A stretch of DNA of 37,227 nucleotides from positions 1-37,227 of the forward strand of contig DVFS01000041.1 of the NCBI GenBank assembly GCA_018713115.1, given 5' to 3'. Positions 7,838-13,168 of this stretch are shown here, piece by piece. Under the pieces are notes generated by a model. The model searched no databases, was not told the origin of the DNA, and saw nothing but the letters and a program-made list of their open reading frames with translations. Origin of the DNA: Candidatus Galligastranaerophilus faecipullorum. GTDB taxonomy: Bacteria > Cyanobacteriota > Vampirovibrionia > Gastranaerophilales > Gastranaerophilaceae. Made by a program: the position numbers and the translations under genes. Every line of letters begins with the position of its first letter. Position 1 is the first letter of the stretch.

Positions 7838-8230
7838 TTACTTTACATCCTTCTTTCGCCAAGGATTATTGTTAGGATTTACAAACTTTTTGCCCGTGAA
7901 GTATGTTGCTGGACAGCTATTACCTTCCCATTGCCACTTTATAACATTGTTGTTTTTATCAACCTCTAATATTCTATTGCAGGTTGACTCACCACCATAA
8001 ACTCCATACTGATTACCTGAAACAGTATAAGAACTGTTTATCCAGTAATACAGTTTTTTCCCAGCGATTGTTTTTTCTTGCGTAGGATAGCCCCAGTGGT
8101 CTATAACAGTTTCTATATTTTCGCCAATCCAACTATCCATAATTCTATTCATTGTATCTTTTGTACCGATAGCAAATGATACTGTTGGAAAGAATGTTAT
8201 TATAAATAAAACTATTAAAAATTTCTTCAT
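7838..8230 (-). CDS. secreted protein with SmpA/OmlA-like WG-P motif
   Basis: A clear signal peptide (MKKFLIVLFIITFFPTVSFA, cleavage after Ala20) precedes a domain of about 110 residues. Its pattern, SWIGENIETVIDHWGYPTQEKTIAGKKLYYW, resembles small periplasmic proteins related to the SmpA/OmlA fold that are common in accessory regions. Two cysteines (STCNRI and NSCPAT) could form a disulfide. The function is unknown. It is the first gene of the cassette: GAGGT sits directly before the ATG and an extended -10 lies just upstream. Confidence 0.7.
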   Translation of the reverse strand: MKKFLIVLFIITFFPTVSFAIGTKDTMNRIMDSWIGENIETVIDHWGYPTQEKTIAGKKLYYWINSSYTVSGNQYGVYGGESTCNRILEVDKNNNVIKWQWEGNSCPATYFTGKKFVNPNNNPWRKKDVK

Positions 8231-8248
8231 ACTTACCTCTTTTGTGCA

Positions 8249-8254
8249 ATTATA
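8249..8254 (-). promoter_or_regulatory. extended -10 promoter of the envelope/NERD cassette
   Basis: TGTTATAAT on the minus strand combines a TGn extension with a perfect TATAAT (8254-8249). The nearest -35 candidate, TGCTAA, is weak. The start would be about 12 nt before the ATG at 8230. Confidence 0.6.
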
Positions 8255-8591
8255 ACATAAAATTCTTTATTTAGCAGTCATTGTACCCATTAAAGTTTGT
8301 CAGAATACTGGATTTTCTGTCAGGTAGTAATAGTGATTAATCAAGGTTAGCACTTATTTTGCTCTATACCCTAATTTTACAAGTATTATATAGAATAACT
8401 CACCTCCACAACGTAGGAGGCGATTTAAGACGTGTAAAATCGAAAATAGGTATCAGACTATACCTAATTTCGTGTAATGGATTTAAACATGCTCAGTGTT
8501 TGCATTTAATTCATGAAAGTTAAATCTTTATTTATATTCTCTGATGTAGAGAGTTTTTCATAGTGAAAGACTCGTAATTGGAGAATATAGA
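8255..8591 (+). promoter_or_regulatory. divergent control region with four hairpins
   Basis: Non-coding stretch between the minus-strand cassette and the plus-strand small-gene operon. Inverted repeats in order: CCTCC/GGAGG (8403-8420), CGATTT/AAATCG (8421-8442), TAGGTAT/ATACCTA with a 6-nt loop (8447-8466), and GAGTTTTTCA/TGAAAGACTC with loop TAG and one G-T pair (8551-8573). The last ends about 6 nt before the GGAG ribosome site of the operon. A possible -10 TATATT is at 8533-8538 with no good -35. The cluster looks like an operator region or structured leader. Confidence 0.45.
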
Positions 8592-8762
8592 ATGCCACAA
8601 GAAAAAGCAGTTAAGGGGTTTAACCTCCCTAATGACCTAATCTCTAAATTGGCAGAATTTAAGAAAGTGAAGTCTGTCAATTTGTCGGACTGGGCTGAAA
8701 AGGTTATTCGAAAAGCGTTAGAGAAAGAATTAGGAGGTTTAAAAACAGATGTTGAAGCATAG
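8592..8762 (+). CDS. small ribbon-helix-helix type DNA-binding protein
   Basis: A 56-residue protein too small for many gene finders. It has the ribbon-helix-helix layout: a short strand (KGFNLPND), a first helix (LISKLAEFKKVK), a turn (SVNLSD) and a second helix (WAEKVIRKALEKEL). Such proteins dimerise and bind operator repeats as transcriptional or relaxosome regulators. GGAG lies 9 nt before the ATG. It overlaps the next gene by 14 nt and leads a four-gene operon. The GTAATAC repeats beyond the operon, or the inverted repeats upstream, are candidate binding sites. Confidence 0.65.
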   Translation: MPQEKAVKGFNLPNDLISKLAEFKKVKSVNLSDWAEKVIRKALEKELGGLKTDVEA

Positions 8763-9078
8763 TAAGGTAAGTGATTTAGCAGTGTATAAAGATATTTTAG
8801 TGGTATTAGATAGGCGCAAGCTCCGGCATGGCGCGGATAGTACGGCTAGTGCAGTAATTAGAAAATACGTAGAATTTGCGCTTGAAGCCGATTTCGCGCT
8901 TACGTACAGCAACTACAATACTACTTTGCATAATTGCTGTATTGCGATTTACAGTGATATTAAATCAGATAATAACAGAGTTAAGCAGACAGAAATTAAT
9001 TTGCTTGATGACATTGAACGAGAGCTGAAAAAACCACACCAGAGAGTAATAGAGGAGGAAATAGAGTATGTCTATTGA
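8749..9078 (+). CDS. unknown 109-residue protein of the small-gene operon
   Basis: I recognise no family. Residues 30-50 (STASAVIRKYVEFALEAD) resemble the helical half of ribbon-helix-helix proteins. The middle has a Tyr/Asn-rich stretch (TYSNYNTTLHNCC), and the C-terminus is acidic and helical. An AGGAGG lies 11 nt before the ATG, inside the preceding gene. It overlaps both neighbours (14 nt and 11 nt), which argues for a real, translationally coupled gene. Confidence 0.6.
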   Translation: MLKHSKVSDLAVYKDILVVLDRRKLRHGADSTASAVIRKYVEFALEADFALTYSNYNTTLHNCCIAIYSDIKSDNNRVKQTEINLLDDIERELKKPHQRVIEEEIEYVY

Positions 9079-9334
9079 GAATACAGAGATGTTACAAGCT
9101 CAAGGCTGGCGCGCACGTGCAAAAGCTTACATAAAGATGAAAATTATTAACGGTAAAGACCGCATAAATGCGCTTCAAGCCATTGAAAACGTTAAAATGC
9201 CCCTGTATCTAGCAAGGGGCGGTGTAACGCAAGAAGTTTTGAAAGAAATTTTTGTTAAAAAGGTGGCTTCTGCTGTATCTAACGCGCTTGACACTAATAA
9301 ATACGATACATTAATTATGGGAATGAGGTTGTAA
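9068..9334 (+). CDS. unknown 88-residue protein of the small-gene operon
   Basis: Predicted all-helical, basic N-terminal half (WRARAKAYIKMKIINGKDRINAL), with no family recognised. The start overlaps the previous gene by 11 nt (AGAGGAGG lies 9-10 nt upstream of the ATG), and the stop codon abuts the next start codon, so it is embedded in the operon. Confidence 0.6.
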   Translation: MSIENTEMLQAQGWRARAKAYIKMKIINGKDRINALQAIENVKMPLYLARGGVTQEVLKEIFVKKVASAVSNALDTNKYDTLIMGMRL

Positions 9335-9796
9335 ATGGCTAAAGATAAGGATTTTGAGGGGTTAGACTTTAACCCCTCTTTGGAAGAAAAAATAGTTAAT
9401 AATGTTATTAGCATTCGTGCAAATAGCGACAATATTAAGGACTTAAACGCGCTAAAGGCTCAACATGTCAATGTGTCTGGGTGGGTTAATGAGCTTATAA
9501 CCAATGGGTTTAAGCATACCCGCCGATTATCACCACAAGAGATTAGCAGGAATTTAAGGGATTTCAGACCTGTTAACTTATTGGTGCATAAGTCGGTAGC
9601 GGTTCTACTTGAACGCGCTTTAGCTTTTAACGGTTCGTATGAAGTCGGGAAATTTTTAAGTTTACTTTTATCACACCAGCCCGATTTTATCGCGGGTAAC
9701 GCGATAGCGTACGGGGTTACAGATGAAAAATTTGTACAGAAAATGGAACATCTGGATTTTACGCTAAAAGACCAAGAAACACCGCGCACTGAATAA
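9335..9796 (+). CDS. 153-residue protein, possible DNA-binding regulator
   Basis: Last gene of the small-gene operon, followed by a strong terminator. Residues 33-60 (NIKDLNALKAQHVNVSGWVNELITNG) could form a helix-turn-helix or ribbon-helix-helix unit. The remainder (VNLLVHKSVAVLLERAL, then KFLSLLLSHQPDF) is helical. No family is recognised. Candidate roles are a plasmid-type copy, partition or transfer accessory protein, or a repressor acting on the repeats that start 55 bp downstream. The start follows directly on the previous stop codon. Confidence 0.6.
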   Translation: MAKDKDFEGLDFNPSLEEKIVNNVISIRANSDNIKDLNALKAQHVNVSGWVNELITNGFKHTRRLSPQEISRNLRDFRPVNLLVHKSVAVLLERALAFNGSYEVGKFLSLLLSHQPDFIAGNAIAYGVTDEKFVQKMEHLDFTLKDQETPRTE

Positions 9797-9813
9797 TTTA
9801 ATATTAAAGTATT

Positions 9814-9840
9814 ACCGCCGTTACGGCGGTTTTCTTTTTT
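9814..9840 (+). terminator. terminator of the small-gene operon
   Basis: ACCGCCG-TTA-CGGCGGT (9814-9830) followed by TTTCTTTTTT. A GC-rich 7-bp stem with a tight loop and a U-tract: a textbook intrinsic terminator. Confidence 0.88.
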
Positions 9841-9850
9841 GTCTGAAACT

Positions 9851-10004
9851 GTATTACCTGTAATACATGTATTATCGGTAATACGTCAATAGTAGCAAAT
9901 TGTAATACCTGTAATACGTGTAATAACGGTAATACACTTTTTCAGGATTTTTCAAGGGATTTGCACAAATTCTATGGTAAAAGGCGGTGTAATACTTGTC
10001 ATAC
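9851..10004. repeat. GTAATAC repeat cluster (five 16-bp sites)
   Basis: Five 16-mers, each made of two 7-bp half-sites around a 2-bp spacer. They lie at 9851-9866 (GTATTACCTGTAATAC), 9869-9884 (GTATTATCGGTAATAC), 9902-9917 (GTAATACCTGTAATAC), 9920-9935 (GTAATAACGGTAATAC) and 9989-10004 (GTAATACTTGTCATAC). The first four form two pairs, each with an 18-bp step, 51 bp apart. GTAATAC and its complement GTATTAC differ only in the middle base, so all sites read similarly on both strands. The arrangement fits an iteron-type replication origin, a partition site or a multi-site operator. Confidence 0.8.
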
Positions 10005-10090
10005 ATCGATTTTGTAAAAATGGGCTGTATGGCAATAATAACGTATAATTTCAGGTTTATTATGACGGCGGTTTTGTCTGTTTACATTGT

Positions 10091-10150
10091 GAGATGTCCG
10101 AGTTCATCTCTGCTCGGACACGTCGCTACGCGACATCTCTTATGCCGAGC
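10091..10150. other. strongly structured non-coding block, candidate oriT or folded RNA
   Basis: Nested and competing inverted repeats. GAGATGTC (10091-10098) pairs with GACATCTC (10132-10139). TGTCCGAG (10095-10102) pairs with CTCGGACA (10113-10120). GTCGC-TAC-GCGAC is at 10122-10134. GCTCGG (10112-10117) can also pair with CCGAGC (10145-10150). The block is more GC-rich than its surroundings. A three-stem structure that can switch partners suits a transfer origin, a single-strand replication origin or a regulatory RNA; nothing here decides among them. Confidence 0.5.
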
Positions 10151-10229
10151 GGGAAATTATACAAAAATTCAGGGAATAGGCAAAAGTCTACATCTAAACG
10201 GGTACGGCTGGCATGGTTTTATTCCTAAT

Positions 10230-10308
10230 GCGTTCAAGCAAGTTATAACTTTAAAACGTATTATTATACCTTAAATATGCTTGCACGCTTACTTGTACGC
10301 GTTCAAGC
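10230..10308. repeat. GCGTTCAAGC repeats, candidate resolvase site
   Basis: GCGTTCAAGC occurs at 10230-10239 and 10299-10308. An inverted copy with one mismatch (GCTTGCACGC) is at 10279-10288, forming a 10-bp dyad with the last copy around a 10-bp spacer. The array ends 6 bp before the small serine recombinase gene, where serine resolvases usually keep their res sites. Confidence 0.45.
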
Positions 10309-10314
10309 TATAAT

Positions 10315-10983
10315 TTATTTTCGGGGAGTTTCATGCTTATCGCTCTTTAGTCCCAGTTCTTTTGCAAGTTTGTAATAGGTAGCCTTTTTCATGCTAAAGT
10401 CCCTCATGACTGATGTGTGTGTGCATTCGCCATTCGCTGCTTTTATGAACATATCCTTAAAGTTTTTCGGTATTTCTGTTTTCGGACGTCCTAATACTTT
10501 TCCTGCGTCCTTTCGCTCTTTTAAGGCTCTTTTTGTTCGTGCGGATATATTTTTCTTTTCTATCTCTGCCATTGTAGCCATAACAGTTAATACAATTTTT
10601 TTCATAGACGTTTGTAAAAGGTCATCTCTATCAGTACCAGCTGTACATAATATTTTCTCTTTTTCGTCCAATGTTATAAATTCTGCTTGCTTTTCCTCTG
10701 TAATTATTCGATAGACGTGTTCCAATCCGGACGCACTACGGTGCAAACGACTAACTTCCACCACAACAACGGTATCACCGCTCCGGAGGTTATCCAGTAA
10801 CACTGGTAATTGTGAGCGTTTTTCTACCGGTGTATCTCCTTTACACTCATCTTTGTAATAGGCTGAAATCTTGATATTATTAGCCTTTGCCCACTGTTCT
10901 ATTGCGTGAGTCTGATTTTCTATAGTCATAGTGCCGTCATTTTTGGACACTCGACAATAAGCATATATTCTATTCTCAGCCAT
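10315..10983 (-). CDS. small serine resolvase/invertase
   Basis: Small serine recombinase of the resolvase/invertase family, 223 residues from the chosen start. Catalytic domain about residues 4-145, with nucleophile Ser13 in YCRVSK, the VVVEVSRLHRS segment, and the long E-helix (MATMAEIEKKNISARTKRAL). A C-terminal DNA-binding helix-turn-helix (CTHTSVMRDFSMKKATYYKLAKEL region) follows GRPKTEIP. Likely role: resolving dimers or inverting a segment of the element; the site may be the repeat array just downstream. The ATG at 10983 has GGAGG 6 nt upstream; an in-frame upstream codon extends the frame to 11004 without a ribosome site. It is the third gene of an operon starting at 11490, 1 nt after the preceding stop. 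Confidence 0.9.
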   Translation of the reverse strand: MAENRIYAYCRVSKNDGTMTIENQTHAIEQWAKANNIKISAYYKDECKGDTPVEKRSQLPVLLDNLRSGDTVVVVEVSRLHRSASGLEHVYRIITEEKQAEFITLDEKEKILCTAGTDRDDLLQTSMKKIVLTVMATMAEIEKKNISARTKRALKERKDAGKVLGRPKTEIPKNFKDMFIKAANGECTHTSVMRDFSMKKATYYKLAKELGLKSDKHETPRK

Positions 10984-10984
10984 T

Positions 10985-11179
10985 TTATACCTCCGTTTGT
11001 ACACTATTGAAGATATTACGCAATTCTGTATCTAAACATTCTCCGATTGAAAGTACACTATTGAATGCCTCTCTAAATTCTGGTTCAACACACTCAATTC
11101 GCCAAGCCATACAATTAAGGGCATTTGTAAGTCCAATGCAACTAAGTATTTTATCTGATGTATTTTGTAAGTTTATCAT
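10985..11179 (-). CDS. small unknown protein upstream of the resolvase
   Basis: 64 residues, helical, with three cysteines (LSCIGL, LNCMAW, GECLDT) and no recognised family. AGGAG lies about 9 nt before the ATG, and only 1 nt separates its stop from the resolvase start, which supports translation. The function is unknown. Confidence 0.55.
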   Translation of the reverse strand: MINLQNTSDKILSCIGLTNALNCMAWRIECVEPEFREAFNSVLSIGECLDTELRNIFNSVQTEV

Positions 11180-11197
11180 GTCTGTATCTCCTAATAG

Positions 11198-11217
11198 TAG
11201 GAGGCTTGCGCCTCCTA
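11198..11217 (-). other. intercistronic hairpin with GNRA loop
   Basis: On the minus strand TAGGAGGC-GCAA-GCCTCCTA forms a perfect 8-bp stem with a GCAA tetraloop. Its first three bases are the stop codon of the upstream gene, and it sits between two genes of the resolvase operon. There is no U-tract, so it is more likely an mRNA-stabilising or translation-modulating hairpin than a terminator. Confidence 0.6.
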
Positions 11218-11490
11218 TGCTATACTAAATCTTCTACTCGGTACTTGTTTCAGAAACATATTATAGATGTCTGCAAAATCCGCTTTAAATCTTTTTGTGT
11301 CAAATTTGTTTGAAAGGATTGATGTAAATCTAATAATTGTAGTACCTAAGTCAATAACTTCAACTTCTCTATTGTCCATTTCTTGCTTAATCTGTGCTTC
11401 TCTTGCTGTAATTTCTGCCTTGATAGCTTCTGCCTGACTGTAAAGGTCTTGTAATTCTGCTACTGTGGTTCTAAGTTCGTTGTTGTTCAT
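11215..11490 (-). CDS. phage/plasmid-type 91-residue coiled-coil protein
   Basis: The N-terminal half is a coiled coil (ELQDLYSQAEAIKAEITAREAQ). The C-terminal half (RFKADFADIYNMFLKQVPSRRFSIA) ends in the SRRF-[ST]-[IV]-A pattern I associate with small accessory proteins in phage and plasmid recombination modules. The exact function is not known. First gene of the resolvase operon, with AGGAG about 8 nt before the ATG and a consensus -35 promoter 58 nt upstream. Confidence 0.65.
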   Translation of the reverse strand: MNNNELRTTVAELQDLYSQAEAIKAEITAREAQIKQEMDNREVEVIDLGTTIIRFTSILSNKFDTKRFKADFADIYNMFLKQVPSRRFSIA

Positions 11491-11524
11491 AATCTTATCT
11501 CCTATTTGCTACTTCCATACTTCT

Positions 11525-11553
11525 ATTATTACATAACGTCTATAAAATGTCAA
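11525..11553 (-). promoter_or_regulatory. promoter of the resolvase operon with internal operator
   Basis: On the minus strand a perfect TTGACA (11553-11548) is followed after 16 nt by TAATAA (11531-11526). A TAGACGT motif lies in the spacer (11542-11536), where a bound protein would block RNA polymerase. Confidence 0.7.
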
Positions 11554-11650
11554 GTATTTAATAGACGTATATTAAATAGTGTTAAGCTATTAAATAGACG
11601 TAAATTGTTTAAGAAATTTTACGTTCATATAACGAACGTTTTTTAGACGT
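11536..11650. repeat. four TAGACGT sites, operator-like array
   Basis: TAGACGT occurs at 11562-11568, 11595-11601 and 11644-11650, and inverted at 11536-11542. A dyad ACGTTC-N7-GAACGT (near 11621-11639) lies between the last two and is followed by T6 on the plus strand. The sites cover the resolvase-operon promoter and reach to within 3 bp of the alternative recombinase tail. This is consistent with an element-encoded repressor. Confidence 0.6.
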
Positions 11651-11652
11651 GA

Positions 11653-11742
11653 TTATGCGTAACAGAGCATTTCTTCAACTGGTAATTTTTCAAGTTCTTG
11701 CAAAATTATTCCGGTCAATGGTTGTAACAAGTACACATATCC
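11653..11742 (-). other. detached native C-terminal tail of the recombinase
   Basis: Read on the minus strand across the core repeat in the same frame as the recombinase (GTA AAT GGG GCG), this segment gives 28 codons after the shared residues and then TAA at 11655-11653. The tail begins YVYLLQPLTG and ends LEKLPVEEMLCYA, a plausible amphipathic helix. It has no start codon of its own here. It would be joined to the recombinase only in the excised circular element. Confidence 0.7.
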
Positions 11743-11753
11743 CGCCCCATTTA
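11741..11753 (+). repeat. attR core
   Basis: CCCGCCCCATTTA, identical to 4689-4701. The left flank (GTACACATAT) belongs to the element; the right flank is the presumed original sequence downstream of tRNA-His, starting directly with its terminator. Confidence 0.8.
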
Positions 11754-11782
11754 AAAAAGACGTTTCTAAAACGTCTTTTTTT
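11754..11782 (+). terminator. original tRNA-His terminator, displaced by the element
   Basis: AAAAAGACGTTT-CTA-AAACGTCTTTTT: a 12-bp stem with a 3-nt loop followed by more T. It directly follows the attR core, as it would follow tRNA-His in an empty chromosome. From here to 12005 (about 220 bp) I see no gene, only AT-rich sequence. Confidence 0.8.
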
Positions 11783-12005
11783 GTTATTATACTTAACATT
11801 TTACAGGGTTCTAAAGGCTGCTGTTTTCAAGAGTGTTTTTTGCGCTTTTCTTAATATTTTGTAATGCTTGAAGGTATCTTTTAGGTTTATTATCAGATTT
11901 TCACCGTCAAATTTTATTGACGTTACAGCTAAAAATCAACCTTAAAATTTCAACAACCGGGCGTTTCTTTCCGAAAAACCCGCCTGATTGTCCCGTTATA
12001 TAAAT

Positions 12006-12031
12006 AAAAGGCGCTCAATTGAGCGCCTTTT
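12006..12031. terminator. bidirectional terminator after tRNA-Gly
   Basis: AAAAGGCGCTCAA and TTGAGCGCCTTTT form a perfect 26-bp palindrome. It lies 1 bp beyond the 3' end of the minus-strand tRNA-Gly and has T-runs on both strands. Confidence 0.85.
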
Positions 12032-12032
12032 A

Positions 12033-12108
12033 TGGAGCGGAAGACGAGGCTCGAACTCGCAACAACCTGCTTGGAAGGCAGGGACTCTACCAATTGAGTT
12101 ACTTCCGC
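12033..12108 (-). tRNA. tRNA-Gly (TCC)
   Basis: Read on the minus strand it starts GCGGAAG and ends CTTCCGC-T-CCA with encoded CCA. The anticodon stem CCTGC/GCAGG holds loop CTTCCAA, giving anticodon TCC. The T-arm GCGAGTTCGAGCCTCG is normal, and U73 fits tRNA-Gly. Confidence 0.97.
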
Positions 12109-12436
12109 ATTAATATCATTATTCAATTGTCAAATTCATTTCCGTAACTCAATTGGCATTTGCGGATAAACCGCGTTGCTTCGCAAAATGAGTTACTTCC
12201 GCACACAAGAAGAAAATTTTTAGCAAGATTTGTTTTTTGCAAAAATTTTTGATTGTGCAAGGTGTGTTAAACCGTGACGACGAAACGAGGAGTTTCGGCG
12301 GACAGGTTGTAACCGTACCTGTAATTATTCAATTGTCAAATTCATTTCTGTAACTCAATTGGCATTTGCGGATAAACCGCGCGCTTGAGCACTACAGTGT
12401 TTATACATCAAAATCAACTTTATTTCAAGTATTAGT
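12109..12436. repeat. non-coding block of duplicated tRNA-related repeats
   Basis: No gene is visible. A 58-bp direct repeat lies at 12118-12175 and 12324-12381 with one mismatch (C12143/T12349). Each copy contains GTAACTCAATTGG, an inverted copy of the tRNA-Gly D-arm region (CCAATTGAGTTAC, 12090-12102), and GCGGATAAACCGC, a small hairpin. Between the copies, TGAGTTACTTCCGCA (12190-12204) repeats the first 15 bases at the tRNA-Gly 5' end. A long AT-rich inverted repeat follows (about 12206-12260: CACAA...GCAA/TTGC...TTGTG). ACAGGT/ACCTGT lies near 12303-12322. Confidence 0.75.
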
Positions 12437-13165
12437 TTAATTAATGTCGCCGTTGAGCCATTTAAGACAGGAGATTATAAAATCTTTTTTATGGTGCAAA
12501 TATAAATCCTCGGCATGGATTCCGTTTTCATATATTTTCAGGGTTTTTTTACATTTTGCGGCATTGTAAAGCTCTTTTGTATGCCAGAGGTGCACGGTAG
12601 GGTCTTTTTTGCCCGCGATAAAAAATGTCGGACATGTTATTTTGTCTATTATATCCGCAGGTTTTGTTTTTTTATGGATAAAAAGAGAAGGGCGAATTGT
12701 CAAAAACCTTATCAGTTCAAATTTCCTGAATGTTTCAAGCCATGCTTCTTTTTTATACATTTGATTTTCAATTTTGTCAAAATCATAAGGAGCGCTTACC
12801 AGCACCAGTTTATCAACTTTATGTTTTGAAGCATAAATACTGCTTGCGGCAGCACCCAGCGAAAAACCCATAAGGCAGATTTCATCATAGTTTTTCTTTT
12901 TCGCAAAATCCACAACCGCCTCTATGTCTTTTTCTTCTTTTGCGCTGAATGTATAAAAACCTCCGCTTGCGCCATGTCCTCTAAAATCAAGGCATATAGT
13001 ATCATATGAGGATGAAAATGCGCGTGCTATCTGCCTGAAGGCTTTTGAATCTTTTGTCATACACCATCCCGGCGCTATTATTAAAACTTTTTTATGACCC
13101 TTTTTATTGTAATTAGCCGCGATTTTTACTTTGTCTTTTGTTTTTACAACAATTCCGCGGGTCAT
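12437..13165 (-). CDS. alpha/beta hydrolase
   Basis: Serine hydrolase of the alpha/beta-hydrolase fold, probably an esterase, lipase or acyl-transfer enzyme in the cytosol. The nucleophile elbow is GFSLG with Ser102. The strand motif LDFRGHGASGG lies before it, the acid is Asp188 in AGKKDPT, and the catalytic His217 is in NGIHAEDL. The oxyanion-region APGW is near residue 31. No signal peptide. AAGGA lies 7 nt before the ATG, and the gene follows the 137-residue gene by 3 nt, so it is in the same operon as the RelA/SpoT-like protein. The substrate is unknown. Confidence 0.88.
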   Translation of the reverse strand: MTRGIVVKTKDKVKIAANYNKKGHKKVLIIAPGWCMTKDSKAFRQIARAFSSSYDTICLDFRGHGASGGFYTFSAKEEKDIEAVVDFAKKKNYDEICLMGFSLGAAASSIYASKHKVDKLVLVSAPYDFDKIENQMYKKEAWLETFRKFELIRFLTIRPSLFIHKKTKPADIIDKITCPTFFIAGKKDPTVHLWHTKELYNAAKCKKTLKIYENGIHAEDLYLHHKKDFIISCLKWLNGDIN

Positions 13166-13168
13166 TGT

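Larger units (their letters stand above)
4689..11753. mobile_element. integrative element in tRNA-His, about 7.05 kb
   Basis: The 13-bp sequence CCCGCCCCATTTA occurs at the tRNA-His 3' end (4689-4701) and again at 11741-11753. Between the copies lie a large serine recombinase beside the left copy, a small serine resolvase, phage- or plasmid-like small genes, repeats and private promoters. The right copy is followed by a hairpin terminator that fits as the original tRNA-His terminator. No relaxase, replication initiator, capsid or conjugation gene is visible. It could therefore be a satellite, a mobilizable element without its own relaxase, or a decayed integrated plasmid. Confidence 0.85.

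Noticed and set aside
9851..10004. Short CRISPR array
   Set aside because: Repeat units are 16 bp, spacing is irregular, there are no unique spacers of normal length and no cas genes nearby.
9996..10274. Reading frame through the structured block
   Set aside because: It spans the inverted repeats and has no ribosome site; the peptide looks random. A shorter frame starting at 10094 is equally unconvincing.
4689..11753. Complete prophage or conjugative element
   Set aside because: No capsid, portal, terminase, tail, relaxase or type IV secretion gene is present in the 7 kb.
11649..11864. Plus-strand frame across attR
   Set aside because: It is antisense to the alternative recombinase tail and runs through the displaced terminator.
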